Below, one piece after another: positions 1 to 12,600 of a stretch of 36,727 nt of DNA. Made by a program: the position numbers and the translations under genes. The stretch's first letter is position 1, and each line of letters begins with the position of its first letter. The notes beneath the pieces are model-generated. The model saw only the letters and a list, made by a program, of their open reading frames with translations. It made no database searches and was not told the DNA's origin. The DNA comes from Ophiothrix spiculata (Eukaryota; Echinodermata; Ophiuroidea; Amphilepidida; Ophiotrichidae). The DNA lies in NCBI GenBank assembly GCA_000969725.1, contig JXSR01S017558.1; one strand, written 5' to 3'.

Positions 1-375
1 TTTTTTCTGACACCCTGTTTGAATATGAACTTTATCCAAATTTAATCAATCGTGTCCAAGAATGGAATTCACAAATTTCAGTTTCCTATTTTCTCCAACA
101 CCCTGTATGAATATGAACTTTATGAAAATTAATCAAACGTGTCCAAGAATGGAGTGCACAAATCTCGTTTTCCTTTTTTCTGACACCCTGTATGAATATG
201 AACTTTATCCAAATTTAATCAATCGTGTCCAAGAATGGAATTCACAAATTTCAGTTTCCTATTTTCTCCAACACCCTGTATAAATATGAACTTTATGAAA
301 ATTAATCAATCGTGTCCAAAATGGAGTGCGCAAATCTCGGTTTCTTTTTTTCACTGACATTCTGTATAAGCATGA
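1..375. repeat. Satellite-like tandem repeat, about 87 bp, two alternating subunits
   Basis: The block beginning CACCCTGTATGAATATGAAC recurs at 11, 99, 184, 272 and (decayed) 358, spacings 88, 85, 88, 86. Odd and even units differ consistently (AATGGAATTCACAAATT against AATGGAGTGCACAAATC), so the real unit is a dimer of about 173 bp. Read on the minus strand each unit starts TACAGGGTGT, the same end as the elements at 32470-32491 and 36308. It continues off the window. Confidence 0.9.
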
Positions 376-423
376 AAAAGTAACACATTAATTTCTTCAT
401 TTATTAGTATTTCAAGTATTCTC

Positions 424-511
424 AAAAAGCAACTGTCCTCGCACACATAAACTGTTTATGTGCAACAAACACGCAGTCAGCAAAGTTCTTGTTAAAACAG
501 TCGTGAGTACT
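424..511 (-). pseudogene. Partial copy of exon e23
   Basis: Sequence encoding NKNFADCVFVAHKQFMC repeats the middle of e23 (NFADCVFVAHEQFTC), offset by 130 bp. The copy starts directly after the e23 donor region and loses the last EGF loop. No usable acceptor or complete EGF. Confidence 0.8.
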
Positions 512-514
512 TAC

Positions 515-661
515 CTGTGCAAATAGCGCCCTCAGAGTTGCTGCCATTTCTATAGCCGTCCTTGCAGTTCTCGCACGTAAACTGTTCATGTGCAACAAAC
601 ACACAGTCAGCAAAGTTCTTGTCAAAGCAGTTGTGAGTTCCTTCTTCACATGGATTGATCA
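515..661 (-). CDS. e23: EGF-like module after SEA
   Basis: 147 bp, phase 1-1, acceptor TTTCCATAG, donor GTAAGT. VINPCEEGTHNCFDKNFADC, VFVAHEQFTCENCKDGYRNG, SNSEGAICTG. Six cysteines, with NPC in place of DEC, so calcium binding is doubtful. It is the last exon visible; the phase-1 donor shows the gene continues beyond the start of the window. A decayed partial copy lies at 424-511. Confidence 0.87.
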
Positions 662-3600
662 CTATGGAAACAGAATGGTCCATCATTTTATTAAAATTAT
701 TCTTATTTGAAGCTCATGATACACAGAAGCAGAGTTGTGAATCTTTAAAAGGACAACATGTCACAATTATTTAAAAAAAAAACTGAGTTCATGTTTCTAT
801 TTTTGCACATTTTCCCCCGAAATATAGTTCTTATAGTGCCTATTTTTGGTGCCTGACTGTTCTTTTGGTTTATATTTGCGGCCTTTTGAGTCCCATACCT
901 ATCAAGTGCCAAGGCCACACTTTGAAGTAAAACAAGTATCTGCTGTCAACCTGCCAACAATGTATCCTTTGAATTACAAATATGCCTGATTTGAAATTTC
1001 ATGCGGTCTGGGCGTCAGAAGGAAAATAAAAGTGTTGCGGCCTGTGGCTCTTTATCAAAAATATGGATACAACAAAGCCCCAGAAGACAATATTTACTAA
1101 AAACAAATGGTCAAGTACTATGTTGTGGTTATTAATACTAGGACCATAATAAAAACACATCCAATTGAGCTCATACGGCCTACACGGTTTCAAAGTACCC
1201 CCCACCCCCCCGTCTTATCACAAACACTTAAAAAGGCAGGCAGTAGATATTTCTTATCAAACTTCTCCTCTGTATTTTAAATGCATTCGTGATAACATAT
1301 ATTGTAATCTTAAAATGATATTGACATCATGAATTATTATCCACAGAACGCATCACTGGCAATGCCACTTAAAAAGTCACTGAAAGTACTGAAAAAAATG
1401 ATGACAAGAGAAATGTTTTGTCATTGCCAAGCATATGCCTGGCAAAGAAAGTAGCAAAAAAAATGACAGTGGGGTTACAGGCATGAGATTACATCTTCCA
1501 GAAAAAAAACTGTAAACACTAGTCTGGAAAAGCGTGTGAAAATGGTAAAAAGTGCCTCAAAACAGGCTGAAAACAAGTAAATTTGCGGAAATTTTGAGAT
1601 CAAGAAAAGCTGGAAAATCTCATACCTGGGGTTAGAATAAAGACATATGTGACGCATTACATCAAAGGTACAAATTGTCAGTCATGCAAATTTGGAGGTA
1701 CAGGTAAATTAAACATGCAATTATAAAGAAAATAATAAGAAGATATTTTCATAGTTCAACATAACTCCAAACCAAAACTTTAGTTTTCACAAGCAAGGTA
1801 TCATTTTAATGCTTAATAATTTCTGTTCAAATTGTTCAACTTGTACCTTCTACATGTCATATATGACCCATACCTGATGGAGTCACGGTCACATTGACAA
1901 CTCGACTATCAGATCCCAAGTACATGATATCATCTAAACCATCAAGACTAGGACAAGGATTAAGACATATGACCCATACCTGATGGAGTCACGGTCACAT
2001 TAACAACTCGACTGTAAGATCCCAAGTACATGATATCATCTAAACCATCAAGACTAGGGCAAGGATTAAGACATATGACCCATACCTGATGAAGTCACGG
2101 TGACATTAACAACTAGACTATCAGATCCCAAGTACATGATATCATCTAAACCATCAAGACTAGGGCAAGGATTAAGACATATGACCCATACCTGATGAAG
2201 TCACGGTCACATTGACAACTCGACTATCAGATACCAAGTACATGTCATCATCTACACCATCAAGACTAGGGCAAGGATTAAGCCATATGACCCATACCTG
2301 ATGAAGTCACTGTGACATTGACAACTTTACTATCAGATCCCAAGTACATGATATCATCTAAACCATCAAGACTAGGACAAGGATTAAGACATATGACCAA
2401 TACCTGATGAAGTCACGGTCACATTGACAACTTTACTATCAGATCCCATGCAAGTACATGTTATCATCTAAACCATCACGACTGGGGCAAGGATTAAGAC
2501 ATATGACCCATACCTGATGAAGTCACGGTCACATTAACAACTCGACTATCAGATCCCAAGTACATGTTATCATCCAAACCATCCAAGAATTCCTCTTCTA
2601 TTTCTTCCGGAGTGACCGGTTCATTGGCCGTGAAATCTAGTCTGGTGGTCACCTCTGCACCTGCTGCCTTGTTGGTTATTCCTGTCACAGATGCCCCCAG
2701 GAATACAGAAGCATTATTGCTAGCTTTGAAGAGATTGGTAATCTAGAAGAAAGAATTATAAAATAAAATTGTGCTACTGAGGCTGTTTTGCAATTACTAC
2801 ATATGTTAACGGAGCATGGTCCAATCTCTCAAAATTTAGTCCCCTTTTCATATGAAAATAAGTCATTAATAAATAGGTTTCAAATTTTAGTTAATCTGGT
2901 TCAGCTATTTTTATTTTATACAAAACTTATATTTCAGAGCTAACATCATTTTGGTATCAAAATCACAAAAACATTTTCAAAAAGTTGAAACAATTAGACT
3001 AGGTTCCTTTCTCACAGTGAATCAATGGTGACTGCACCAAGAAGTACACAAGAGGATGCAGGTTCAAGTCATTCTAATGAATTATAAATAAAGAACACTA
3101 CGTCTTCTGAATTTGCAATTACATGTGACCTTAGCCAATTACAGGTACAAGTGTTCGGTGACCAATGAGTGGCTCAAGAGAACCCAAGTTCACAGGAATG
3201 CACTGTATGCAGCGCCCCATGAAGGAGCATTTGCACAAGGAACCAATGGCTTAACATGACTTCCGAACCATGGAGCAATTAGAGTAAAGTTTCTTGCCCA
3301 AGAAAACAAGGAGACATTGTCTAACCGATAATGCCGACCTGAGCTTAAACCCACAACCTCTGTATTTTTAGTCCCATGCCCTAACCGCCCAGTCATATGA
3401 CAACTTTTTACAGGCTCTAAAACCTTGATCATCTATTATTTAAACCATCATAGTCAGATCAGCTCCCTGGGTTTCCAAAAGGCAATTAACAGTTATTTAT
3501 TTATTTATTTATTTGAACATACATCTTTACAACAATGGCACACACAAAACTTGTCTAAAAGAATATCAGTGCACTAAGGAGAGACACGTAAACTAATCGG

Positions 3601-6600
3601 CAATGTCGTTCAGATATCTGCACCAGTCGGAACAGTCTATTTCTCCACTAATCTTAAACATATCAATAATTCCTCTTATCCAGGCATTTGGTTGTGTGCC
3701 TATGTACTATATCTATGGTTTTAAAGCATCAAATTGAATATGTTCAAGCCAGGTGCCTACAATTTGACTTTGCCATCTAGTTCAGATAACGGAAAGCTGT
3801 TGCCGATAAGTTTACGTGTCTCCCCTAATGTAAGTAAGCCTTGCACTGATAGAGGCAAGTGGATTGTTGCATCTAGCATAATATATCTATATAATGTCAT
3901 GGTAGAAGGATAGGTGTAAATGACCAAACGCAACCAACTTCTTTGAGCAAACTTCTTTGAGTTTTTTCAACAATAATAGGGTCAAAGACTTGCCCTTGAA
4001 TAATTATATATTGACTTACATCTGTTGATAGAGCATCTCTGTTGGTTTGGGTGTTGACATCATTAAATAGCAACAATGGATTGAGGCCTTTGACCAAGCT
4101 GAACAATGCAACCATGGTATAGGACGTAGATTCTGTAATATCAAAAAATAAGAAAGAAACCTTCAATAACTCAATTCATTGACCATTACATGACTGAACA
4201 TTACATAACTCCTTATCTCAAATAACAAATCTGGGTATAAACTAATATAACTATATAAAGAGCAAATTTTACGCTAAACCAATTCTGCAATTTTTCTGCA
4301 TTTCAAGAACTTTTCAAATATTTTTAAAAAAAAATTAACAGGACAGATAGTAACAATGTTCACAAACTTATTGACTGTATGCATTTTCTTCCTTGGTCTG
4401 GTATATTCTAATGTAGGCGTCACTCTGAAGCTTCAACCCACCCTCCTCAAGGATCGACACCACATCAGCATCGATTCGATGCCGCAAACTTGAGGCCAAA
4501 AATTTGTTTATTTATAATGCCTCAACGTTCATTCATTCTTCTTGTGTGAAGCTTTATCTATGGTATTTTACGACAGGAGTGAAGCTTTGACAAATATTTA
4601 TTTATTTCTGTGAAGTGGTGCCTTTGGATAAGCTTAATAATCTACAGTTTTACGTTTTCGATCAAAATTTAAAGCATATCACATGAAACCTTACTATCAT
4701 TTAAAACATTTCTGTATAAGTGAACTTTGATATTGCTGATGAAGAAAGGTATGTTCATCTTAAATATGACGGAAGGGCCATTTTCTGCCTTGACCCACCA
4801 TTTTAACAACACAACAAACTTGCACCGTTTCCATTGGCTTTTGCGGGTCACATGGCTTCAATAGCGCAAGGTCGCTGTTTCTTTATTTTTTTATCACAGC
4901 TGGTTTTTTTTGCAATGTTTGTTGAAAAATAAAGTGTATAAATATAAATAAATAAAAACAAAAGAGACCCATTCATATGCTAAATTGCCCAAATTTTGAG
5001 TCAAATTGATACAAAAATTGAATTGTTCTCTGAAAATTTGTGCTAATTTGTGCAATTTTTTGCGTTCTTCAACCCTTGTTTTGTCTTTATATATCTATTC
5101 CCTATGCTTAGGTCTGGTGGTTGGAAAAAGTTACAAAGACTCTGCACCAGACCCCTTCTACTGCCTTACACAATTATTTTGATTATGTGTTTTACCTTTG
5201 GGGCACTGACATAAAAGGTGAAGCTTCACCTACGGAAACGATTGAAAAAGTGATACTTTGGTTTGCTGATAAAGTGATCCTTTGACGTTATTTTCAGGGG
5301 AATAAATGAAGTGGTGGTGAAAACTTGGTGCTACAATTAATCATCCTAGGTGAAAAAAGTAATCACTTGGGGAGGGTGGGTACAAGCTTCAGAGTGACGC
5401 CTGCATAAGTGCACTCTACTAATCCCTTCATCCATCATGCAAAATATTTATGATCATCATTACAGATTTGAACTGTAGCCCACCAGAAATCAAATTAAAT
5501 CAAAAACAGGCAATTTTGTTTTTCTGAATTTCAAGATTTTTGAAACGTTTTCTTCAATAATGATTATTAATAAGAATAACCTATCTAATACCTTGACACG
5601 TTTGGCTTCCTCCTTGTCTATAATAGTTGGTCTGACAGATACAACGATGGCTGCCGACACGATTCTCGCATCTTTCCTTATTTTGAGATGAGCACGGGAT
5701 ACTAATGCTGCATTCATCGATATCTGTTCAAAACATAAAAATTCAATACATTTAAATTAAACACTTGGAAGAGTTGCTCATATCTGCCATTATTTGGAAG
5801 TCAGAAATAGGGAGTATTAAACCACTGCCAGTCATATTCCACATTGATCACAAGGACCTGTATTTACAATTGGAGAATAACTTTATTCCAGGAATAACTT
5901 TTTATTTCTTCAATTAGTGACATCATTTTGTGTTCACAAACAAAGAATAAAGTAATTCGATTGGCTAGTTATCCCAGGCTTTATAAAATCTAACTTAGTT
6001 TCGGTCTTTGAACTATCTGTATTTCAAGAACAACTAATCCAGGAAAGTTATTCCTGAAATATCTTGGGTGAATAATGCCCAAGAGTTTGCGAATCTCAAA
6101 ATGGAATATATATAGATAGATAAGATTTGTGTTTCCAAAGGGTACAAGAAGGCTACATTATATCATATAAAGCATCAAAATTCAGGAAGGCCATTCCTTC
6201 TATACTACTTAAAAATAAGAACTTAATTTTTTGAATAAAGAGAACAAAAGATTTTTAAAAAGAAAAGGTGTTACTACTCCTATTTTTGTATTTTAGAAAC
6301 TCAAAAATAAATATTTTACCGGAATTTGTTGACAATGCTTGCCAATACCAGCCCTGCTACAGACTAATCCGTGCAAATTGATTTGCTTCCCAGATATTAT
6401 AGAACCACCATTTAAAAGTATAGTGGCTGAACAAATCTTAATGATAAAATACTTAAAAATAACATATAGCAGTTCATTTTTAACACATCTGTGCAAGTGG
6501 CCCCATTCCCCCATAACCTGTGTTACATGCACATGCACAAGAAAAAGCGCCCTCTGTGTTTGTGCAATATGCATTTGTATACCTCACCTGTGCAAGTCAC

Positions 6601-9600
6601 GCCATTCCCTTCATAACCTGTGTTACATGCGCAGGTAAAAGCGCCCCCTGTGTTTGTGCAATTTACATTTGTATACCTCACCTGTGCAAGTCACGCCATT
6701 CCCTTCATAACCTGTGTTACATGTGCAGGTAAAAGCGCCCTCTGTGTTTGTGCAAGTTGCATTTGTATATCTCACCTGTGCAAGTCACTCCATTCCCTTC
6801 ATAACCTGTGTTACATGTGCAGGTAAAAGCGCCGTCTGTGTTTGTGCAATTTGCATCTGTGTGACAGTTGTCGGAACCTAGTGAGCATTCATCCACATCT
6901 GAGAAGAAATTTAAACAAAAGCACATTTTGTTAACCCTTTGAACCCTGGCCATTCCATGTGCATCTTTACCGCTGACCCAACTCGAACGTTAAATTACAC
7001 AATATAACGCCTAAAGTTACTTTATTTTGAATTGTCTTGCTTTACCTTTTCATTTTACACTAGTCTGAATTGTTCCAATAACCAGCATTAACAAAAAACA
7101 CTATTTATGTCGACCAACATATTCGACATTTACGTTGTAGTCTATGGGCGAAGCCTTATTTGTACACAATTTGATCAAATTTACGAAAATGTGACGAATG
7201 GATCAGCTCTGTCGAGTAAATAAGAGCAGAATGGTCGATCAACCATGTGTTCAAAATTTTATTGGTGTCTTCCGATATAAATAAGACCATTGGAAATTTC
7301 AACTACCCATGCCTGTTGACACACACATCAAGTTTCTTACCCGAGAACCTTGAAGCCGGTAAACCGGTTCGTCGGGTTCAAAGGGTTAATCATATGTTTG
7401 TTTATCTAATTATTTCAGTCAGGATGAGATGTCTAATATTTGTGACCATTCATCACAATCCGCCAGTTTCCATTTTGAGTTCTATGCAAAATACACTTAA
7501 AAGTCGATCTGATTCTAACAGAATTGAGATTTTTAGCCAATATGAATGTTCCCATCTTTACTTAGCCTTAGTTCAGGGTTGCTCGATACTTTTCAATTTA
7601 TAGTGTTTGGATTAAATTTGTAAAAGTATGTCTCTACTTTTCTGCTATAACAAATACAGTTGTCTCTGAGGCAAACATACATTTTCAAAGTCGTTTTGTT
7701 TGTATCTACGCTCAAATACGTGTTCACAAATTAAATTAAACTATAAAGTATTTCATGTCTGATACTGAATCAAGATAAATTCCCAGTGAAGTCAGCAGCC
7801 CTGGAATTCGTAATTCACTCTTGTTATAATTTAAGCAACTGACTTTTCTAACTGTAGAACACCTCATAAAGAAAACACATCAGGAAACACTTTATGTAAA
7901 CATGACCAACAGCAGGCAGTTTTGGAAACACCAACTTTACCACATAACCTGTTATAGCTATGCCCAGCATGCAATTAATATAATTACTAGATAAGAATCC
8001 AAAAAAATGTTAGTGACAAAATACATTACACTAAATGCTAAAACAAAATTGACTAAGTATAACATATCAGAATAGTCATAAAAATTATTTCTTTGAGTTA
8101 TAAATGAATCACACTTTCAATAGTTAGTGATGAAGTTTACTCTACGCAAAGGACATTGAAGATTGAGAGTTTGTAAATTGTTGCTGGCTATGTTTGCAAT
8201 CTGGAGTTTGGTGGTACAGCGTGCCTTTTGGTACCATGATGAGACAAATTGATTAAGTTATACTATATAGTTCTACATGGTTTCTCCTAGACTTTCTCAA
8301 ACTCTTGGCAAACTATCAGCTTTCATTTCAACTCAGAAATATTTTGAAAAATAAGATGAATGTAGTCATATTGGAAATGTTTTTTATTTAAATAAAAAGT
8401 TTGATGTAAGTTTCCTTGGTTTTACGTATTATGCTTCGGAGAATTGTAACTCCACTTCTGAGAGTCAAATGAACTTGAAACAAGTTGTCAATTATTCAAA
8501 CCTGAAAATGTGTCTTTTTTAATCTGCGAGGGGCCAACTTTACTGGAGGTATGTGGTGGGTAATCTGGTGCACTGCTGTTTGATCACTATTAACCCTAAC
8601 GCCACCGAACCTCACAAAATCCCATTCCACAAAATCAAGAAAATCGCCTAAGTCCAAATACGTCATACACCCGAGTTAGCTATGATCACAGAATCGCTGC
8701 CATGGCAGCGCCTGCTCAGTGGCTTGACATAGTGATAATCGGATTGGGAAGCGAGAGGTCCCGGGTTCGATTCCAGGTGAAAACCTGTGATTTTTGACTT
8801 TAAAATTTCAAAGGAGATAGTTTTTAAACGAAGAGGTGCTTAAAAGTGTTAGGGTTAAGTAGTGTTCAAATGCACACTATTGGTGGCTCTATTTATATAA
8901 ATCAAGTTTCCATGTTTTAAGAATCCATGAGCCTTAATTTGACATTTGACACATGGATGAGGTAAAGGACACCAACAATTAATTTTATTTATGTTAAATT
9001 CACATACTTAATTTATGCAGTATGCATATGATAAATTTTAAAAATGAATAGTGTCACTGATAATAAAACTGGAAATTGCCATTGTTTTTAGAAAAAAGTG
9101 AAACTAAAAGGATAGAAATAAATTTGAAAGTTCAACACGTAATTTGAGAACTATTAAATTATTATTTGAGAACTATTACCCTGACCGTTTGACACCGCTT
9201 GGAGTGTTGGCCAGTACATCAAGATAGATAGATAGACTATTATTAACACTTAGGGACCTGCATTACTTTAAACATTCAATTTTTGTCAATATATTAAAAA
9301 ATGAACCCATCAAAATGCGGTGATTGGGAGTTGTGAAAAGGCAAAGTGATGAGAGTTGGGAAAAGGTAATGAGATTGATCACACAATGTATGGGGCCATC
9401 TGTAGTGTGATCAAAATTTAGCACTATAGTTGGTGTGCTTCACATTCATTTTGAAGAGTTACCATCCTATTTTCCCCTACTTAAGAATATTGTAGAATAT
9501 ACAAACCTGGGCATGTCAGTTTATCATCGACTGAGAGCCTCTGATATCCTGAATTACATGCACACGCGAACGATCCGACATTGTTAATACATCTTGAATT

Positions 9601-12600
9601 GTCTGGACAGTCGTGAGGTGAACTGAAACTTGTACATTCATCTATGTCTGAAAAATTAACATGGAAAAACATATAAAAATTATCAGGATTTATCAAACAG
9701 TAATTTCAATGAACTTAGGTGGCATGACTAAGTTGCCAATAGTCCATGTTGGACTTTGAAATAGAAGTTGTAAATAGTCCAAGTTTGCATAGAACCAGCT
9801 GATCAGAACATGCATAGGTGATAATAAAAGCTATATCATCTTTTATTTGTACTTGACTTCCCATCTCCTTTTATTCAAGTAAAAAAGCTACCTGCTCCCA
9901 ATAAATTTGTTAATGTTTCCTCACTATTTCTTAACTTTGCAAATTTTACCATTACCGTTGTAACCTCCATCACACATGCACAAATGCAACCCTTTCAAAG
10001 TTTATATGTTCCCTCGTCACCATTCCTTACCTTCACATGATTTCCCATCTCCAAGGTAGCCTTCATTACGAGTGCAAGAATACGACCCTTCAGTGTTGTT
10101 ACAACTGGCCTGTCAATCACATTAGCTAAGTTTATATGTTCCCTCGTCACCATTCCTTACCTTCACATGATTTGCCATCTCCAAGGTAACCTTCATTACA
10201 TGTGCAAGAATATGACCCTTCAGTGTTATTACAACTGGCCTGGTAATCACATTAGCTAAGTTGATATGTTCCCTCGTCACCATTCCTTACCTTCACATGA
10301 CTTTCCATCTCCAAGGTAGCCTTCATTACGAGTGCAAGAATACGGCCCTACTGTGATATTACAACTGGCCAGGCAATCACATTAGATAAGTTGATATGTT
10401 CCTTCGTCACCATTCCTTACCTTCACATGATTTCCCATCACCAAGGTAGCCTTCATTACATGTGCAAGAATACGACCCTTCAGTGTTGTTACAACTGGCC
10501 TGTGTATCGCATATCCCAACAGTATTACATTCATTGAGATCAATACAATCGCTGTATCCGTCACCTTGAAACCCATTTTTGCAAGCACATGTGAAGGATC
10601 CATCCGTATCTGTGCATTTAGCGTTTGTGTGGCAGATGGAGGAGTTGACTTCACATTCATTTATGTCTGCAATGAAAATTAATTTGAGTTTAAGAACTGT
10701 TTTAAATTTCAGCTGTATAAAGTATTATATACGAATCAGCATATAGAGGTATGGCAAAGTAGTAAAAGCTCATTGGATGGCAAAAACATGATGCTGAAGA
10801 GGCCTTGATGAGTTCTAACATAGAAAACCATGTTTCTCTTGACCCCATGCAAAGGAAAAAGATTAATGTGCTATTCTATGATTACATGAAGCAAGGCTCA
10901 CTTTAAAAGAGACACGATGAATTAAAATGAGTCTGCCATACTTCTCAAAAAGAGAGATAAGTGCTACATCACTTTTGTAGTTTGTAGACTTTTTCTTTCA
11001 AAATCTTTCTCATGATGTTTATTTTTTACCATGGTGTAGATTGCCAAACTAAATGAATATTTTCAATAAACACTTAAAAATGTGAAATGGGTTGTAAAAT
11101 TGTTCACCATCTTATACATTTGGCATGATGTGGAAAATCTAGAATGGAAATGATTATTTAGAATGAAAACATTTACATCATTGTAAAACTTACACCATTA
11201 GAAAAAATTGCATGAAACTGTCTAAAATAACAAAGTATATCTCACTGTGTCACATCACCTCACTCCATACTCTAACCTACACACACATTTAGTTGCCAGC
11301 ATACAGCTTATACTACTGTGCTGATAATACCTATAAGTCATTGAAATGAACAAATTCTCCTGTGAAGGAACGTTCACATCGATTGTGATAAAAATGCATT
11401 CTCTCCCTTTAATTTGCCTCCCCTTCACCCTCTTTCAAATTTGGATAAAATGATTGCACTTTGGATCAACTATGACAGGGGAAGAGGGGAAACTTTCAAA
11501 ATCATTGAGAGGGATAGCAAACCGTGTGAACTCTTTTTTCCTTGATTGTAAGCTACATTGTGTGAACAGTCAGCACAAAATCCCATCAGTCAAAAAGACA
11601 AAGACCTAACTCTTACCCTAAAACAGTTCCCTCAGATGATAGGGCTTTGGAATTGCAGACTTTACATACAATTACATGCCACTACTCATTCAGAGAGACC
11701 AAATCTAATCGATCAAATTTCAAATCCTTGCTCTAAACCTATTAATCACGAGCCCTTGATTTCCAGGTAGTAGAATTTCAAACTGTTCCATTGCCAGCAT
11801 AGCCAGTATCACATGTGCAGTTATAGGACCCATCTGTATTACTACATGAAGCTTTGGCGTCACAATGGTCTGTGGACCCCCCCTGGACTGAGACCTACTT
11901 GTACACACAGTTCCATTGCCAGCATAGCCAGTATCACATGTGCAGTTATAGGATCCATCTGTATTACTACATGAAGCTTTAGTGTCACATTGGTCTGTGC
12001 CCCCCCGGACTGAGACCTACTTGTGCACACAGTTCCATTGCCAGCATAGCCAGTATCACATGTGCAGTTATAGGATCCATCTGTATTACTACATGAAGCT
12101 TTGGTGTCACATTGGTCTGTGGACGTGGCACATTCATTAATATCTGTAGAGATAAAAAAATTGATAAGCAAAATGAAGATGAAATAAAAATAACTGTATC
12201 ATTTCCAAACTTTTCTTACACCCAACTCACTTCAGACGGCTAAAATTCTACTCGGAAATTCCTATATCAAGGATTTGACTTGAGTTTCAAACCCACCCCT
12301 TATGCACCAATCCAATAACTAATAATACCACTCTCCATGTCAAAATTCCCCTGGCGAAGTGCTGGGCACGATTGTGCTGGGCCCAATTTGGTGCATCTGG
12401 ATAGATCTCCTGTCGATGCAATTGAAATTGCAACTTATTTCTTGATTTCTACTGTACAGAATTTTGTAGGAGTCAGTAAGTTTAGGGCTATGATATGGAG
12501 GCACTAAAGTTACAATATACACTGGATCTGCCAGTTGTCACATGATTATGAGGGCTCCCTCACATTCCGTTGTATCAAAAGGTTTTTAGCAATAATGATA

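Noticed and set aside
3190-3432. 80-codon minus frame as a small gene
   Set aside because: It coincides with the SINE-like repeat; its sequence is explained by the tRNA-like head and the TTGGGCAAG core.
3780-3870. Cytosine methyltransferase fragment (RKLIGNSFPL)
   Set aside because: Only about ten residues match by eye, with stops on both sides; it may be chance.
6339-6826. Plus-strand cysteine-rich repeated frames (CVTCAGKSA, PHLCKSRHS)
   Set aside because: They are the antisense of the e19 EGF copies; the minus strand gives consistent EGFs with splice sites.
7247-7603. 118-codon plus frame
   Set aside because: It starts in the piggyBac-like MITE, has no recognisable motif and lies in an intron.
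8700-8780. Functional tRNA gene
   Set aside because: Box B is perfect, but the anticodon stem does not pair and the unit sits inside an element with inverted TTAA ends.
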